Assembly (NCBI GenBank): GCA_001936135.1 | Contig: CP012812.1 | Location: 2,294,001-2,358,000, forward strand | DNA: 64,000 bases | Reading direction: 5' to 3' | DNA from: Saccharomycopsis fibuligera x Saccharomycopsis cf. fibuligera | Lineage: Eukaryota; Ascomycota; Saccharomycetes; Ascoideales; Saccharomycopsidaceae | Shown here: piece by piece, positions 1-9,882 of the stretch | Position numbering within the stretch: position 1 is the stretch's first letter | Layout: each line of letters starts with the position of its first letter | Notes under the pieces: generated by a model | The model's input: the letters and a program-made list of their open reading frames with translations, nothing else | Told to the model about the DNA's origin: nothing | Databases searched by the model: none | Made by a program: the position numbers and the translations under genes

Positions 1-124
1 TGTGATCTGGGGTAGCTCTGAATCTAGTCAAAGGTGGAAGAACAAGTCTGTTTTGCAACTTGATTTCACTGGTGAGCTGGTATGGCTCGAATAATTTAGT
101 GTCTTTTAATTGAGGAACAGCCAT
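1..124 (-). CDS. Old Yellow Enzyme family NAD(P)H dehydrogenase, N-terminal 41 codons only
   Basis: The reverse complement starts with an ATG at 124-122 and stays open to the window edge. The peptide begins MAVPQLKDTKLFEPYQ and continues with NRLVLPPLTRFRA. The pattern 'LF.P...., L.NR.V..PLTR.RA' is the start of the FMN-binding TIM barrel of Old Yellow Enzymes (yeast OYE2/OYE3, Candida EBP1 family), which reduce the C=C bond of alpha,beta-unsaturated carbonyls with NADPH and are linked to oxidative-stress defence. Only the first beta strand region is in the window, so the paralogue cannot be named. It is divergent from EGD2 and its upstream region holds a Yap1/Cap1-type TTACTAA site at 394-400. 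Confidence 0.85.
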   Translation of the reverse strand, partial: MAVPQLKDTKLFEPYQLTSEIKLQNRLVLPPLTRFRATPDH

Positions 125-1377
125 TGTGGTAGTATGTATAGGGTGTAATTGGTTATATGTATAGATAATAAGTTATTATAGACAACAAGAAAGAAAATGA
201 AAACATTTGCTGAAGTGAGAGGGGATGCATTGCCCTTTTATAAGACCAACTTAAGATTTGGTGGTTTTGTCAGCATTTCGGTACAATGGCACTTGAGGAT
301 GTCGCGCAAATACCGGGAGATTAGCACGCCATTAGTAGTTATTATTGTGTATTGTCCCACTACTAAGTCCAACTTGTTGCTCCAAGAGTTTCATTACTAA
401 AGGGATTACTCGTTCTGCTGCTTTGAGATGCATAATTTTTTATGTTGTTTTCACTTTTTTTTTTTTTTATTCTTTTCACGCCCCCAAGGATAATATTAAA
501 ACTCGCTTGGCTACGAGGTTTTTCCACTGCAAACTTAAACCTTGATGTCAATATGCGCTGCGCACATATGCAGCTTCTTGCTGACAACGGTTTCCGTCCC
601 CTATATATCACAATCCGTTCCCTATTATTTTTCCGAAATTCCTGCAGAACGGCGCTTGGTGCTCAATAATTTCTAGAAAAGAATAGAAAAGTTTAAATTT
701 GTAAAAAGATCAACAAAGTTGGTTGCATTTTAAACAAGAAAAAAAAAAAAAAAAAAGCAATTTTAAAGGTACATATTATTAATTATAATTAGTAATTGCT
801 TCTTGCTTGTTGCCAATTCGTGCTTTTTGGTAGGTATCTCTGGTTATGGTTCCTGATTTTAAGATTATTTTGACATTTAAATTGCAGTTACTGTTTCTTT
901 TTTTGCTTTTTCTTTTTCTTTTTCTTTCATGATCATCAAACGAAATAGACTGTGCTGTGACCATGGGTCTTTTGCGCTAATGGCCTTCTGTTTATCACTG
1001 GTATATTTGTTCTGCCCTCTAACAGTTGAGCACGGTCATGAATTTGAGAGACTCAGAGACAACTAGTGGTACTATAAAAGATTGTTGTCTGTGTGCGTGC
1101 TGTTAGCAATATGTGCGCACAATGGTAACCCGCCTTTAATATGAAATCTGGTCATCTGACTCCAAGCGTGACCTACTATTGACGGGTGATCTCGCGTCCA
1201 CTCTTTTTTTCAATTGCGTTGTCGACGGTGTTGCTTGTTGGCGTTTCGTCGAATCGTTGAAAATTGGTGTTGAACGAAAATTTTTAGATATACTGTAGGT
1301 CTTACACGTTTTAGCTAATCAAGAATTACACATTCTAAATCCCCATCTATTTAATCAATTGAACCATAATCTTAAAA
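125..1377. other. Divergent intergenic region OYE-family gene / EGD2
   Basis: The 1.25 kb between the two divergent starts has no convincing gene. It holds a T-rich block around 455-470, an A run at about 739-756 and a CT-rich block around 895-930. ATG-started open frames here (for example 197-400) are short, unlike any family I know, and overlap each other in several frames. The part next to EGD2 is AT-rich with an A-rich leader ending at the ATG. Confidence 0.6.
394..400 (+). promoter_or_regulatory. Candidate Yap1/Cap1 site upstream of the OYE-family gene
   Basis: TTACTAA, the classical Yap1 response element, lies 270 bp upstream of the Old Yellow Enzyme start. OYE-family genes are known targets of Yap1/Cap1 in S. 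cerevisiae and C. albicans. A seven-base match is weak alone, so the assignment rests mainly on the identity of the downstream gene. Confidence 0.35.
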
Positions 1378-1944
1378 ATGTCTGCCGAAGAAATTCCAGC
1401 TGGTGCTGAAGTCTCCGTTTTCTCCAAGAACGAAAAAAAAGCCAGAAAGCTTTTTGCCAAATTGAGTTTGAAAAAAGTTGATGGTGTTTCCAGAGTTACT
1501 TTCAAGAGAAGAGACAACCAAGTTTTTGGTATTGACAGACCAGAAGTCTACAGAACCCCAGCTGGTAGTTACATTGTCTTTGGTGAAGCCAAATTGGAAA
1601 ATTTGGCCGAAAGATATAAGCAAGCTGCTGAAGCTCAAGCTAAATTGAAGGAAAACTCCCCAGAAGTCTTGAAGAACGCTGCTGAATCTATTCAAGGTTC
1701 CGGTGCCGACATTGCTGACAAGTCTCCAGCTTCTATTACTGCTGATTTGCAAGCTGCTTCTTTGGAAGACAAATCCGAAGCTAAGGAAGAAGAAGAAGAA
1801 GGTGAAGTTGACGAATCTGGTTTGGACAAAGATGACATTAACATCATCATCACTCAAACCAACGTCTCCAGAGGTAAAGCTGTTAAGGCTTTAAGAGAAA
1901 ACAACGGTGACATTGTCAATGCTATCTTGTCCTTGTCTTCTTAA
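1378..1944 (+). CDS. EGD2: Nascent polypeptide-associated complex subunit alpha
   Basis: The 188-residue protein has the usual length and architecture of alpha-NAC. A NAC domain covers roughly residues 15-80, including the segment SRVTFKRRDNQVFGIDRPEVY followed by GSYIVFGEAKLEN, and a C-terminal UBA domain covers about 148-188 (DINIIITQTNVSRGKAVKAL, ending in AILSLSS). NAC binds at the ribosome exit tunnel with the beta subunit (Egd1/Btt1) and shields nascent chains. An acidic linker (about 137-146) separates the two domains. Codon use is strongly biased (TTG for Leu, AGA for Arg, GGT for Gly, no CTG), as expected for a highly expressed gene. The ATG at 1378 follows an A-rich leader, and no in-frame upstream ATG competes with it. 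Confidence 0.97.
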   Translation: MSAEEIPAGAEVSVFSKNEKKARKLFAKLSLKKVDGVSRVTFKRRDNQVFGIDRPEVYRTPAGSYIVFGEAKLENLAERYKQAAEAQAKLKENSPEVLKNAAESIQGSGADIADKSPASITADLQAASLEDKSEAKEEEEEGEVDESGLDKDDINIIITQTNVSRGKAVKALRENNGDIVNAILSLSS

Positions 1945-2505
1945 GTTCAATGTTGTTAATTTTATGAATTAGGTTTATTATAACGTGACTTTCAATGTAT
2001 GATAAGCTTTAGTAAAGCTCTTGTCTTTCTAATATATATATTTGTATTGTCTGTAGAATCTCTTAGTTTTTTTTCTGTTTTGAGAACAACTAGTACAAAA
2101 TAGATAAATCTAAGTTGAAACTCTGTTGTGTCTCCAAGCATTCTACGTTCTTGCTTCTCAATTGAGGGGTACAAATTGATCTTAAAAACCATACTCATTT
2201 TCATGATGTTTTTAAATGAAGACTGGTAATTAGGAGAGTTTGGTTTCATGGAAATTTACATTAGTCATTCTAAACTGAATAGTTTTCTATATTTCTATAT
2301 TGTCAAGACACTTCAACGGGGCAAAGACCCATCCGCGTGGATCCTCACAATAAAAAAAGATGCGCGATCAGTAAGTCCAAACATAAACAAAGAAACATAA
2401 ACATTTGAGTGAAAGAAGCTTTAACTGCCCTCTAGAGTGGAGCTTCAATAAAGTTGATGAGATCGAGTGTGATAATAATACCGAAAAATTGTTTCAGTTA
2501 GTCAA
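1945..2505. other. Intergenic, EGD2 to kinetochore-like gene
   Basis: No gene seen. The first 350 bp is AT-rich EGD2 3' sequence. The A-rich segments around 2350-2400 probably form the leader of the next plus-strand gene. The open frame starting with TTG at 2405 overlaps the next gene out of frame and is not supported. Confidence 0.5.
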
Positions 2506-3726
2506 ATGTCAGACATATTCTACAACAGCTTTCTTAATGCGTACAAGTGCTCACGTATCCCCATACTCAATGGAAGAGACTTTACTGTTGATTCTCAAAC
2601 CACATCACAGTTACAGCCGCGGTCGAGAAGGTCATCACAGAGACCAGCATTTCAGAGCAGTAATGATAGTACCTATTCTGTACCAAGAGGCCACTTCAAT
2701 AGTCAGTTGCGCTCTTTATTTACTCATGTGCTTATGGATATGTCCACTCGCAGTGGATCTTTAATTCCGGGCTCAATTTTCTTCAGATCAACGAGCTTGG
2801 CCAACGGTTCGCTGGACAACGACAATAGGGTAGATTGGAAAACATTAAAACACAGATTGAAAATATCTTTTAAGCAAGAAGTCATGGACTATGAGGATTC
2901 AAATAGCTCGTCAAAGAAGTCATTTATCATAAGTTATTTAATGGTGCGGTTCCCTAAAGAGGTCAATATAAAAAGACAATATTTTGTGTTTGTACAACAG
3001 CTTGATAGTGATAGTGCGAATGATCATATTCCGAATTCAGATGACTTGCCCTCATTTAATACACTCATACTTTTACGAACGACGTTTGCGAAATTTGCCA
3101 CGATTTTCATCAAATGGTGCGAGAATAGTCTAGGTCAGAGCGTGATCATACGGCCTTTGAAGTTTAACACAGAATTTCTCAAATCTATTTCGAATTCAGT
3201 ACTCAAGAATTACTATTATTATTATCATAATACAGAAGAATATACTGCAGCTGATGAGTATAGAGGATTAAGAAAACTTGGAGACTTTACGGTGGAGTTC
3301 AAGGTGAAAACGAGTCTTGGAGCACTAAACAATATCAAGATAGATATACCCAACCACGACTTGATTGAATTTGTGCACCAGCTAAATAAATCTCAAAAAG
3401 GCTTTGACGGCGAAAGTGCTCAGAAAGGTGGCACTTTTAATGAGAGACCAAGGTTAGAGATAATGGATGCGCTTTTTCAGCATTTCCAGCACAGCACATC
3501 CATAGACTTCAGCAAGCTACAAATTGCTAGGATATCAAGCAATGGGATCAACATATTGGCATCAGATGACTTCAACAATAAAATACAGTTTTATGGAGGC
3601 TCTGACGGATTAAAATTGTCCAAGAACCGGCAACCGCAAAATGAAAACGGTTCCAGGAATGATGCTGAGAGTTTTCAGTTGACGGTGTACGATGTAATAT
3701 TTAGAATGCACAGTTTGCTTGATTGA
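2506..3726 (+). CDS. Putative CENP-L/Iml3/Fta1-like inner-kinetochore protein
   Basis: This 406-residue protein is diverged and lacks a simple motif. Two parts resemble the Sim4/CENP-L (Fta1) family: an N-terminal strand YNSFLNAYKCSRIPIL (about residues 5-20), and a middle block NTLILLRTTFAKFATIFIKW followed by a 'RPLKFNTEFLKSI' segment (about 185-227), like the family's 'LLR.P..L...F..F......V.PL....L' pattern. The C-terminal part (about 260-406) looks like alternating strands, with FKVKTSLGALNNIKIDIP and a terminal segment ending in FRMHSLLD. If correct, the protein pairs with CENP-N/Chl4 in the constitutive centromere-associated network. This is a recognition by eye of weak similarity; an unrelated fungal-specific protein remains possible. 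The ATG at 2506 is a standard start and no signal peptide or membrane segment is visible. Confidence 0.45.
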   Translation: MSDIFYNSFLNAYKCSRIPILNGRDFTVDSQTTSQLQPRSRRSSQRPAFQSSNDSTYSVPRGHFNSQLRSLFTHVLMDMSTRSGSLIPGSIFFRSTSLANGSLDNDNRVDWKTLKHRLKISFKQEVMDYEDSNSSSKKSFIISYLMVRFPKEVNIKRQYFVFVQQLDSDSANDHIPNSDDLPSFNTLILLRTTFAKFATIFIKWCENSLGQSVIIRPLKFNTEFLKSISNSVLKNYYYYYHNTEEYTAADEYRGLRKLGDFTVEFKVKTSLGALNNIKIDIPNHDLIEFVHQLNKSQKGFDGESAQKGGTFNERPRLEIMDALFQHFQHSTSIDFSKLQIARISSNGINILASDDFNNKIQFYGGSDGLKLSKNRQPQNENGSRNDAESFQLTVYDVIFRMHSLLD

Positions 3727-4056
3727 AATAAGTAATGCCTCTTACAGGAAGAAAAAATTAACGATTTATGGCCTCTAATAGCACAGGAAGTTGTAGTGAA
3801 AGGTGAACATACTGTTCAGTGTATGTACCCTATAGCCTTATAATCCACCAGTGCTCGCAACCAAGGAACTGACAGCAGTAAATGACGAAGCAGAAATTAA
3901 CCACGATACGTGCGCAGTGAGTGCTCCATATAGCAGCAGCAGCGGCAGCAGCAGCAGCCAGTGGCACAAACACATGCACTTTTGATTGAGAAGCAGCAAT
4001 AGAATAGAGAAAGTACAGAATATAGCATTGGTAAAGGGCATCTTTACAGTGAAATC
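3727..4056. other. Intergenic, upstream of AIM3
   Basis: 330 bp without a gene. It holds a (CAG)-rich stretch around 3930-3960 and the AIM3 leader. The minus-strand open frame across it is a shadow of the AIM3 5' end. Confidence 0.5.
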
Positions 4057-7000
4057 ATGTCCGAGTTTTGGAATAACAACAAGGACTCGTTTAAGAAAGC
4101 TGGCATAGCCACGCTCAAAGGTACCGCCAAAGGCACAAAATTCGTTGGGAAGACTGGATACCAGGCTGTCAAGACTGCAAGAGAGAACGAAAGAGCAAGA
4201 AAAAGTGGCAAACCAGTAGCTGAAGACGAGACTGGTGAAGAAGTGCAGCACGTTAGGCCCATTTCATCTCTCCACGATCCAAAGACACTTCCAGCACCAC
4301 CACGGAGAAATACTACTGGTGCTTCCGCAGGTTCCATTCCTCAACATCAGCAGTATCAGCAGCCTCAGCAATATCAGCCTCAGCAATATCAACAACCACA
4401 ACAGTATACCCAGCAACCTCATCAGCACCAGCAAGCACCAGTATACCAACAACAAGCTCAACAGCCACAACAGCCACAACAGTATCAACAGTATCAACAG
4501 TATCAACAGCAGCCCCCAATGCAACAGCAGCAATACGCGCAACCGCAATTGCAGTACCAAACCCAACTGCCTCAGCTCCAGCAAGGGCCAGCCGCTTCAG
4601 CTACTCCACCAGCCCAACCTGGAAACTTGTTGGCACAATTCAGAAGAGGATCGTCTCAAAGTGTCATATCTCAGCCAAGTCAAATTGAGGCACCACAACC
4701 AGTTCAGGCACCATACCAACAGCCCCCAGTGATGAATCAGCAGCCAGCACAGCAATCACCAGCTCAGGTTGTGTCTCCTACAAACTTGTTGGCAAACTTC
4801 AGATCCGGCTCCTCGCAGACTCTGGTTCCTCAGATACAGAGTGCTGCTCCAACAAACGATGTTGCGCCTCAAGCTTCAACTGCCTCGATGTATCATAGAG
4901 CTGCCGTACCATTACCTCCTCCCGGTGTTTCGCAGCAGCCGGTTGCTCAATTACCACAATTGCCAGCCCAGTCTCCTGCTTTGCCTCAGCAGCAGCAATT
5001 GTCAGGAAACATTTATCAACAACCTGATCCAGCACCAGTCAAACTGCCTTTGGAACCTTTGAAAATGGTTGATATTAAATCGTTTGCTCCGCCGCCGCTC
5101 CATAGGGATAGAGGAAAGCCTAAAAAAGCAAGTGCTGAATCTACGCCAGCTGGATCATCATCGAACGTTAGTGCAATTCCACAGACCTCAACATTTCAAA
5201 GTCAGTTGCCAGCTAGAGTGCAACCTCCATTGCCAGGCCGCACTGTTCCTCAACCTCCAACTACTACTGGTACGCAAGCCACACAGCCAGCACCAGCACC
5301 AGCACCAGCTGCTGCTAACTCAACTGTTACTCCACCACCTCCTCCTTCTGTCCCAAGGCCAACAACTGGCAATGGTTCCAGTACAAGTAGCAGTCCAGCC
5401 CCCCCTCCAACAAGACCACTTCAAGATATTAAGTCATTCCTTCCTCCACCAAAGCCTCACGGAGCTCAACCACCCAAGCTGTCAGGCACTCCAGTAAAGT
5501 CTTTTGCAAATGTGTCAAAGCAACCATCACCATCACCGCCACCTAGAATGCCACCAAGAAACAACGTAAGCGAAGTAAGCACTGCCCCAGTGAGTGCGCT
5601 TGTCTCAGGTGCTTCTACTGATGAGTTTGCACCATCACCAAGACCGCATCCATTGGAACCTGAACAAAATGCTGCAAAAGAGGATGCTTTGTCTAAATTT
5701 GGTCCTCCCCCTAAACCATATGGGGCTAAACCGCCGTTGCTCAACAGACCACTGAGCAGAGCCTCGAGTGCTGGTATTAAAGAGGAAGATGCGAAGCCAT
5801 TCCAATTCACAAAAAGAAGAACATACAAGCAAGATGAGCCCCTATTTCAAAAAGAAGAGGCCACCCAGACAACAGAAAAAGAGCCAAAGGAAGAATCCTC
5901 TTCGTTGGCTGATGAATTAGCACATAAATTATCAGTATCTAAAGGATCCAAAACAGAAGATAAGGTTAGCAAAAAAGCTGAGCCAATTAGTGGAGAAAAG
6001 AAAGCAGCTCCTGCACCTCCAAAAAAGCGTGCTGCTGAGCCTAAAAAGGCTGATCATACCGATGCTTCTGATGAAACGCCAAAGGATGATACGTCTCAGG
6101 TTAAAGTTACATCTCCACCAGTTAAGCCAAAGCCAAAGCCACCAGCGCCAAAGCCAAAGCCAAAGCCAAAGCCAAAACCATTGACTAAAGATGCCGCTAA
6201 ACAGCAAATTCTCGGCAAAAATACGCCTAAACCGCCAATTACTCACCAATCTACGGAAACCGATGTCAACACTTCATCAGATGATACTACATTTGATTTT
6301 AGAAAGAACTTGCGTCGTACATCTTATAGACACGATACTGATAACAATAAACAAGTACCGGCAACTGATTATGTGAATTCTGATAAAGAAGAAGTCAAGC
6401 CCCCAAAGCCAGCAAGACCCGCAAATAATATTGCGCCTTCATCTGCGGTAAATCCCGAACCAAAGGCTGATACAGCTTCTAGCGAGCAGGAATCAAAACC
6501 ACAAAAGTCATTGGATACCAAGGAGCCATCAGTGAAGTCAAAATCTAAACCAGCAGTGAAGCCAAAGCCAAAGCCTAAACCGCCAGTTACTAAGAAGCCT
6601 TCGGCACAAGAGATACCAAAAGAATTAAATTACCTTGAGGGCTTAAAGGTTAGTACTCCTGATGCAGCTGAAGCAGTTATAGCAGAAGCCAACAGAAAGC
6701 CTGCATCTCCTCCTCCACCGGCACCAGCATCTAGACAAGTAGTTCATGCTCCCACTGTTTCTAAATATGAGCGAGCAGCAATGCCAGTTCCACAACCTCC
6801 GCCTTCCAGAAAAGCTACCGGGTCTCCTGCTCCACCACCACCGCCACCATCACGTAATGTTAGATCTCACGGAGGTGCAGGATCTAATTTGCAAACCAAC
6901 GATTGGAAACCAACTGATTTGGATTTGGAATTAGGAAGTGGTTGGTTTGCCAAAACATCCAGCTTTTCTGTGCCAAAGTGTTTCAACAATTTGACGTACA

Positions 7001-7725
7001 CCACGTCATTATCAATCAGCGATAATCATGCTGCTAGAATCATTAGTGCTAGATTCTTTGATTTGTCAGTTGCTAAAATCAAGATTGAGTGGGATATCTT
7101 AACATCATTTGATGAGAACAATCCAAGTAAAGATCAAATCAGATCTTTGTTGAGAACTGTCAAAATTGACAGAATTGATATCCCGCCACCATCTTCGCCT
7201 TCAGAGGAAGTTCTCATTTCCAACTCAGATAAATTTGGTGACCATGTTGCCAGTTGGGCAGAAACTAAACTCGGGCAAAAAGTTGGTAATGGTGAATGCT
7301 GGACATTGGCTCATGACGCTTTACAAAAAGGTTGTGGGAATTACGCTTATGTTTCAGACGCATTCAATCATGGTGCTAAAATTTTGACCTTGGAAGCTAG
7401 CAATGGATCGGTTAGTAAGTCTGAGCAGTTGGATGAAATTAGAAGAGGTGACATTATTCAATATAAGACCTGTATCTTTAAGACGGCAAGTTCAATCAGA
7501 AAATTTGGAGCACCTGATCATACATCAATTGTTTTAGACGTGAAGTCCAAAGGAGCTGATTCTAGTGAAACTGTTCTTGAAATAGCTCATCAAAATGCTA
7601 ATGGGGTGAGAAATGTTACTGTTGATGATCTTAATTTGAGTGAGCTCAATGAAGGTACTCTAACAATTTTCAGACCAATTGAAAAAGAATGGGCTGGGGA
7701 GCTTAATACCGAATGGAAAGCTTAG
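4057..7725 (+). CDS. AIM3: Aim3-like cortical actin patch protein with C-terminal cysteine-proteinase-fold domain
   Basis: The 1222-residue protein starts with MSEFWNNNKDSFKKAG and GTAKGTKFVGKTGYQAVKTA, the basic amphipathic N-terminus typical of Aim3. Residues about 95-190 are Gln/Pro/Tyr-rich. The centre (about 190-960) is a long proline-rich, disordered region with repeated 'DIKSF.PPP' and 'PPPKP.G..PP' motifs and KPKPKPKP blocks, which fit SH3-domain ligands of actin-patch proteins. The C-terminal about 260 residues form the globular domain shared by Bbc1 and Aim3. It has Cys1081 in GNGECWTLAHDAL and His1155 in APDHTSIVLDV in the order of an NlpC/P60-like papain fold. There is no N-terminal SH3 domain, which argues for Aim3 rather than Bbc1. 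Aim3 interacts with Rvs167 and acts at cortical actin patches in S. cerevisiae. Confidence 0.85.
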   Translation: MSEFWNNNKDSFKKAGIATLKGTAKGTKFVGKTGYQAVKTARENERARKSGKPVAEDETGEEVQHVRPISSLHDPKTLPAPPRRNTTGASAGSIPQHQQYQQPQQYQPQQYQQPQQYTQQPHQHQQAPVYQQQAQQPQQPQQYQQYQQYQQQPPMQQQQYAQPQLQYQTQLPQLQQGPAASATPPAQPGNLLAQFRRGSSQSVISQPSQIEAPQPVQAPYQQPPVMNQQPAQQSPAQVVSPTNLLANFRSGSSQTLVPQIQSAAPTNDVAPQASTASMYHRAAVPLPPPGVSQQPVAQLPQLPAQSPALPQQQQLSGNIYQQPDPAPVKLPLEPLKMVDIKSFAPPPLHRDRGKPKKASAESTPAGSSSNVSAIPQTSTFQSQLPARVQPPLPGRTVPQPPTTTGTQATQPAPAPAPAAANSTVTPPPPPSVPRPTTGNGSSTSSSPAPPPTRPLQDIKSFLPPPKPHGAQPPKLSGTPVKSFANVSKQPSPSPPPRMPPRNNVSEVSTAPVSALVSGASTDEFAPSPRPHPLEPEQNAAKEDALSKFGPPPKPYGAKPPLLNRPLSRASSAGIKEEDAKPFQFTKRRTYKQDEPLFQKEEATQTTEKEPKEESSSLADELAHKLSVSKGSKTEDKVSKKAEPISGEKKAAPAPPKKRAAEPKKADHTDASDETPKDDTSQVKVTSPPVKPKPKPPAPKPKPKPKPKPLTKDAAKQQILGKNTPKPPITHQSTETDVNTSSDDTTFDFRKNLRRTSYRHDTDNNKQVPATDYVNSDKEEVKPPKPARPANNIAPSSAVNPEPKADTASSEQESKPQKSLDTKEPSVKSKSKPAVKPKPKPKPPVTKKPSAQEIPKELNYLEGLKVSTPDAAEAVIAEANRKPASPPPPAPASRQVVHAPTVSKYERAAMPVPQPPPSRKATGSPAPPPPPPSRNVRSHGGAGSNLQTNDWKPTDLDLELGSGWFAKTSSFSVPKCFNNLTYTTSLSISDNHAARIISARFFDLSVAKIKIEWDILTSFDENNPSKDQIRSLLRTVKIDRIDIPPPSSPSEEVLISNSDKFGDHVASWAETKLGQKVGNGECWTLAHDALQKGCGNYAYVSDAFNHGAKILTLEASNGSVSKSEQLDEIRRGDIIQYKTCIFKTASSIRKFGAPDHTSIVLDVKSKGADSSETVLEIAHQNANGVRNVTVDDLNLSELNEGTLTIFRPIEKEWAGELNTEWKA
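4339..4600 (+). repeat. Gln/Pro-coding low-complexity repeat in AIM3
   Basis: CAR-rich sequence coding for QQPQQYQ and QYQQYQQ units. The short, nearly exact CAGTATCAA units suggest length variation by replication slippage. Confidence 0.8.
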
Positions 7726-8419
7726 TAATTAACTGTATATACGGACCTATGGACTACGATCAACATTTATAATTAAAAAAAAGTTTTTGTTTCATGTACT
7801 TCTGCTTAGTAGAATTGAGGGAAAATGTTGTAAGATTTTCTAAAAATAAACAAACGAGGTTACAAGTTCGAAAGCAAATGGAAATATTTCCAAATATTAA
7901 GTCAAACATGAGAGAAAAATAAAAAAAAAAAAGTTAACAGCAAGTAAATCTTTGAAAAAAGATAACATGATACAAAAAGGATAACGACACCAGCAGGATT
8001 TGAACCTGCGCGGGAGATCCCAAGACATAACACGAACCTGAAAATATTCGAGTGTCTCGCCTTAACCACTCGGCCATAGTGTCATGTGAAAATTTATTAA
8101 AATTATGTTCTTCAGATGAAATCGGAGGTTTTTCGTACAAAGTGGAATTTAATCCGGGTAAGGTGTCCAAACCGGAATAATTTCAAGTATACCACCAGCA
8201 AAACAAAATAAAAAAACAAAATGTAGACAACGTGAAGCGTGGTTAGGTGGATGAGAGATAGTGGAATACTGATAGCAGTGGAAGTTGCCATTATAATTTC
8301 ATGACATTAGGCCAATAAAAGAATAGATAGTTAGAGAGGCTTAACTTTTTTCTTTTTTTTTATAACAGCACCATTTTCGCACATCATCAATATTAACAAT
8401 CAATTGAATTACTATTACT
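7726..8419. other. Intergenic AIM3 to LEO1, containing tRNA-Ser
   Basis: Apart from the minus-strand tRNA at 7985-8083, the region holds AIM3 3' sequence with A-rich runs around 7920-7933 and the T-rich LEO1 leader around 8348-8363. No other gene seen. Confidence 0.6.
7985..8083 (-). tRNA. tRNA-Ser(CGA), with short intron
   Basis: The reverse complement starts GACACTATGGCCGAGTGG (A box) and ends with the B-box arm GGTTCAAATCC and the acceptor strand GGTGTC plus discriminator G. The long variable arm (about TTGGGATCTCCC) marks a class II tRNA of the serine type. The anticodon stem AGACA pairs with TGTCT. The loop reads CT-CGA-A, followed by about 18 nt of intron inserted one base after the anticodon, as in other yeast tRNA-Ser(CGA) genes. 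A run of five T on the transcribed strand (7974-7978 in plus coordinates as A) follows as Pol III terminator. It is not the CTG-clade tRNA-Ser(CAG). Confidence 0.93.
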
Positions 8420-9763
8420 ATGTCACAGGAAGTAGAATCAAGAGACTATCATTCGGAAACTGAGAATGAAGTGAACCATAGCAGAGAAGAAGAAGAACAG
8501 GGAGAACAAGTGCAGAAACAAGGACAAGAAGATGAGACACTGAATTCTAATAACGATGGCGTTGACAATGACGATGAAAATAGCAATGATAACAGTAATA
8601 GTAATAATGATGATGATGATGATGACGATGATGATTTGTTCGGGGAAGGAAGCGACAACGATGATGAAGAAGTCTCAAGACCAAAAAGCAACACTGGAGG
8701 TTTGAGTAATTTCATAGAAGAAGATGATGGGGAAGTTGATGAAGATGAAGGTGATGAAGATGCAGATGGTGATGATGACATGAAAGAAAAACAAATACAC
8801 GCTATAGATTTAGACTTGGCCAAACATCCTGCGAGTTACAAAACTGAAGACGATGAATCGTATTTTGTGAATTTACCTGCGTTTTTAAACATTGAAGCAT
8901 TGCCTTTTGATGCTCCAGCTTTCAAAGAATCCATCATTGAAAAAGAGCATTTAAGTACAGAGGACAAAAAGATGGAAAAGTTGTTTGCAGAAAATGTGAT
9001 AAGATGGAGATACAATAAAGTTGGTGACAAAGTTTACAAACAGTCTAATGCTCACTTTGTTGAATGGTCTGATGGATCATTATCGTTGAAGTTGGGTAAT
9101 GAATTATTTGATGTGGTGAGAAACCCAACATCAGACCATTTCCTTACGGTGCGTCATAACGAATTAGAAATTTTCCAAACTGATACCATATTTAGTAGAA
9201 ACATGAAATTTATTCCATCTTCTACTGGTTCTGAGATTCACAAGAGACTCACTAATTACATAAAAGCAAAGAATACTAAGACAGGTACGGTGAGTAGTGC
9301 ATTACTTGACGTTGATCCAGAAGAGCAACTTAGACAAAGAGAAAAAGAAGAAGATGAAGCAATAAGACATAAAAGAAGATTGGAGCAAAAAAGGTTGTTG
9401 GAAGAAGAAAAAATGGAGAAAAGTACCAGAGTGCCAAGATCTTCCAGTTCATATGCATACAACTATGATGAGGATGATGAGGATGTTGAAGGGGTTGAGA
9501 CAGTTGCTGGTAAACTGAGAGCTAGTGGCTACTTTGACGAAGATGACGATGATGATTTTGTTGCTGAAGATGATGAAGAAATTGACAACGATGACGAAGA
9601 AGATGATTTGGAAAAATCTGAAAGATTGAATAGACTCAAAGAAGGTGGCATGAACAAATATCAACAGCAAGATGATGCTGGAGAGGAAGATGATGACGAA
9701 GAGACTACTGTTCGGTCGCATAAGAAACGACGTGTCATTGCCGACGATGAAGATGATTATTGA
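8420..9763 (+). CDS. LEO1: Paf1 complex subunit Leo1
   Basis: The 447-residue protein has the Leo1 layout: a very acidic Asp/Glu/Asn/Ser-rich N-terminus (residues about 1-120), the conserved core (about 140-285) with NVIRWRYNKVGDKVYKQSNA followed by VEWSDGSLSLKLGNELFDVV, then a charged KEEDEAIRHKRRLEQKR helix and an acidic, basic-ended tail (SHKKRRVIADDEDDY). Leo1 forms a heterodimer with Paf1 through this core and helps Pol II elongation and co-transcriptional histone modification in the nucleus. The basic KKRR near the end may be a nuclear import signal. The ATG at 8420 is preceded by an AT-rich leader. A LINE fragment lies 130 bp beyond its stop. Confidence 0.95.
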   Translation: MSQEVESRDYHSETENEVNHSREEEEQGEQVQKQGQEDETLNSNNDGVDNDDENSNDNSNSNNDDDDDDDDDLFGEGSDNDDEEVSRPKSNTGGLSNFIEEDDGEVDEDEGDEDADGDDDMKEKQIHAIDLDLAKHPASYKTEDDESYFVNLPAFLNIEALPFDAPAFKESIIEKEHLSTEDKKMEKLFAENVIRWRYNKVGDKVYKQSNAHFVEWSDGSLSLKLGNELFDVVRNPTSDHFLTVRHNELEIFQTDTIFSRNMKFIPSSTGSEIHKRLTNYIKAKNTKTGTVSSALLDVDPEEQLRQREKEEDEAIRHKRRLEQKRLLEEEKMEKSTRVPRSSSSYAYNYDEDDEDVEGVETVAGKLRASGYFDEDDDDDFVAEDDEEIDNDDEEDDLEKSERLNRLKEGGMNKYQQQDDAGEEDDDEETTVRSHKKRRVIADDEDDY

Positions 9764-9882
9764 AAGCTAGCAAGACAAAAAAAGGAAAAAACCTTTTATT
9801 CATATTTTTTTACTGTATTTTTGTTATTTCATTGTATTAATATAGGGATTAGTGACAAATTTGGGCTGTAGCAGTGTAGTGT

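Noticed and set aside
197-400. 67-codon ATG frame in the OYE/EGD2 region
   Set aside because: Short, overlapped by other frames and not protein-like; sits in a promoter region.
1372-1857. 161-codon minus-strand frame over EGD2
   Set aside because: Mirror of the strongly biased EGD2 codons; no independent support.
2405-2764. 119-codon frame overlapping the kinetochore-like gene
   Set aside because: It starts at TTG, overlaps the better gene in another frame and has no family resemblance.
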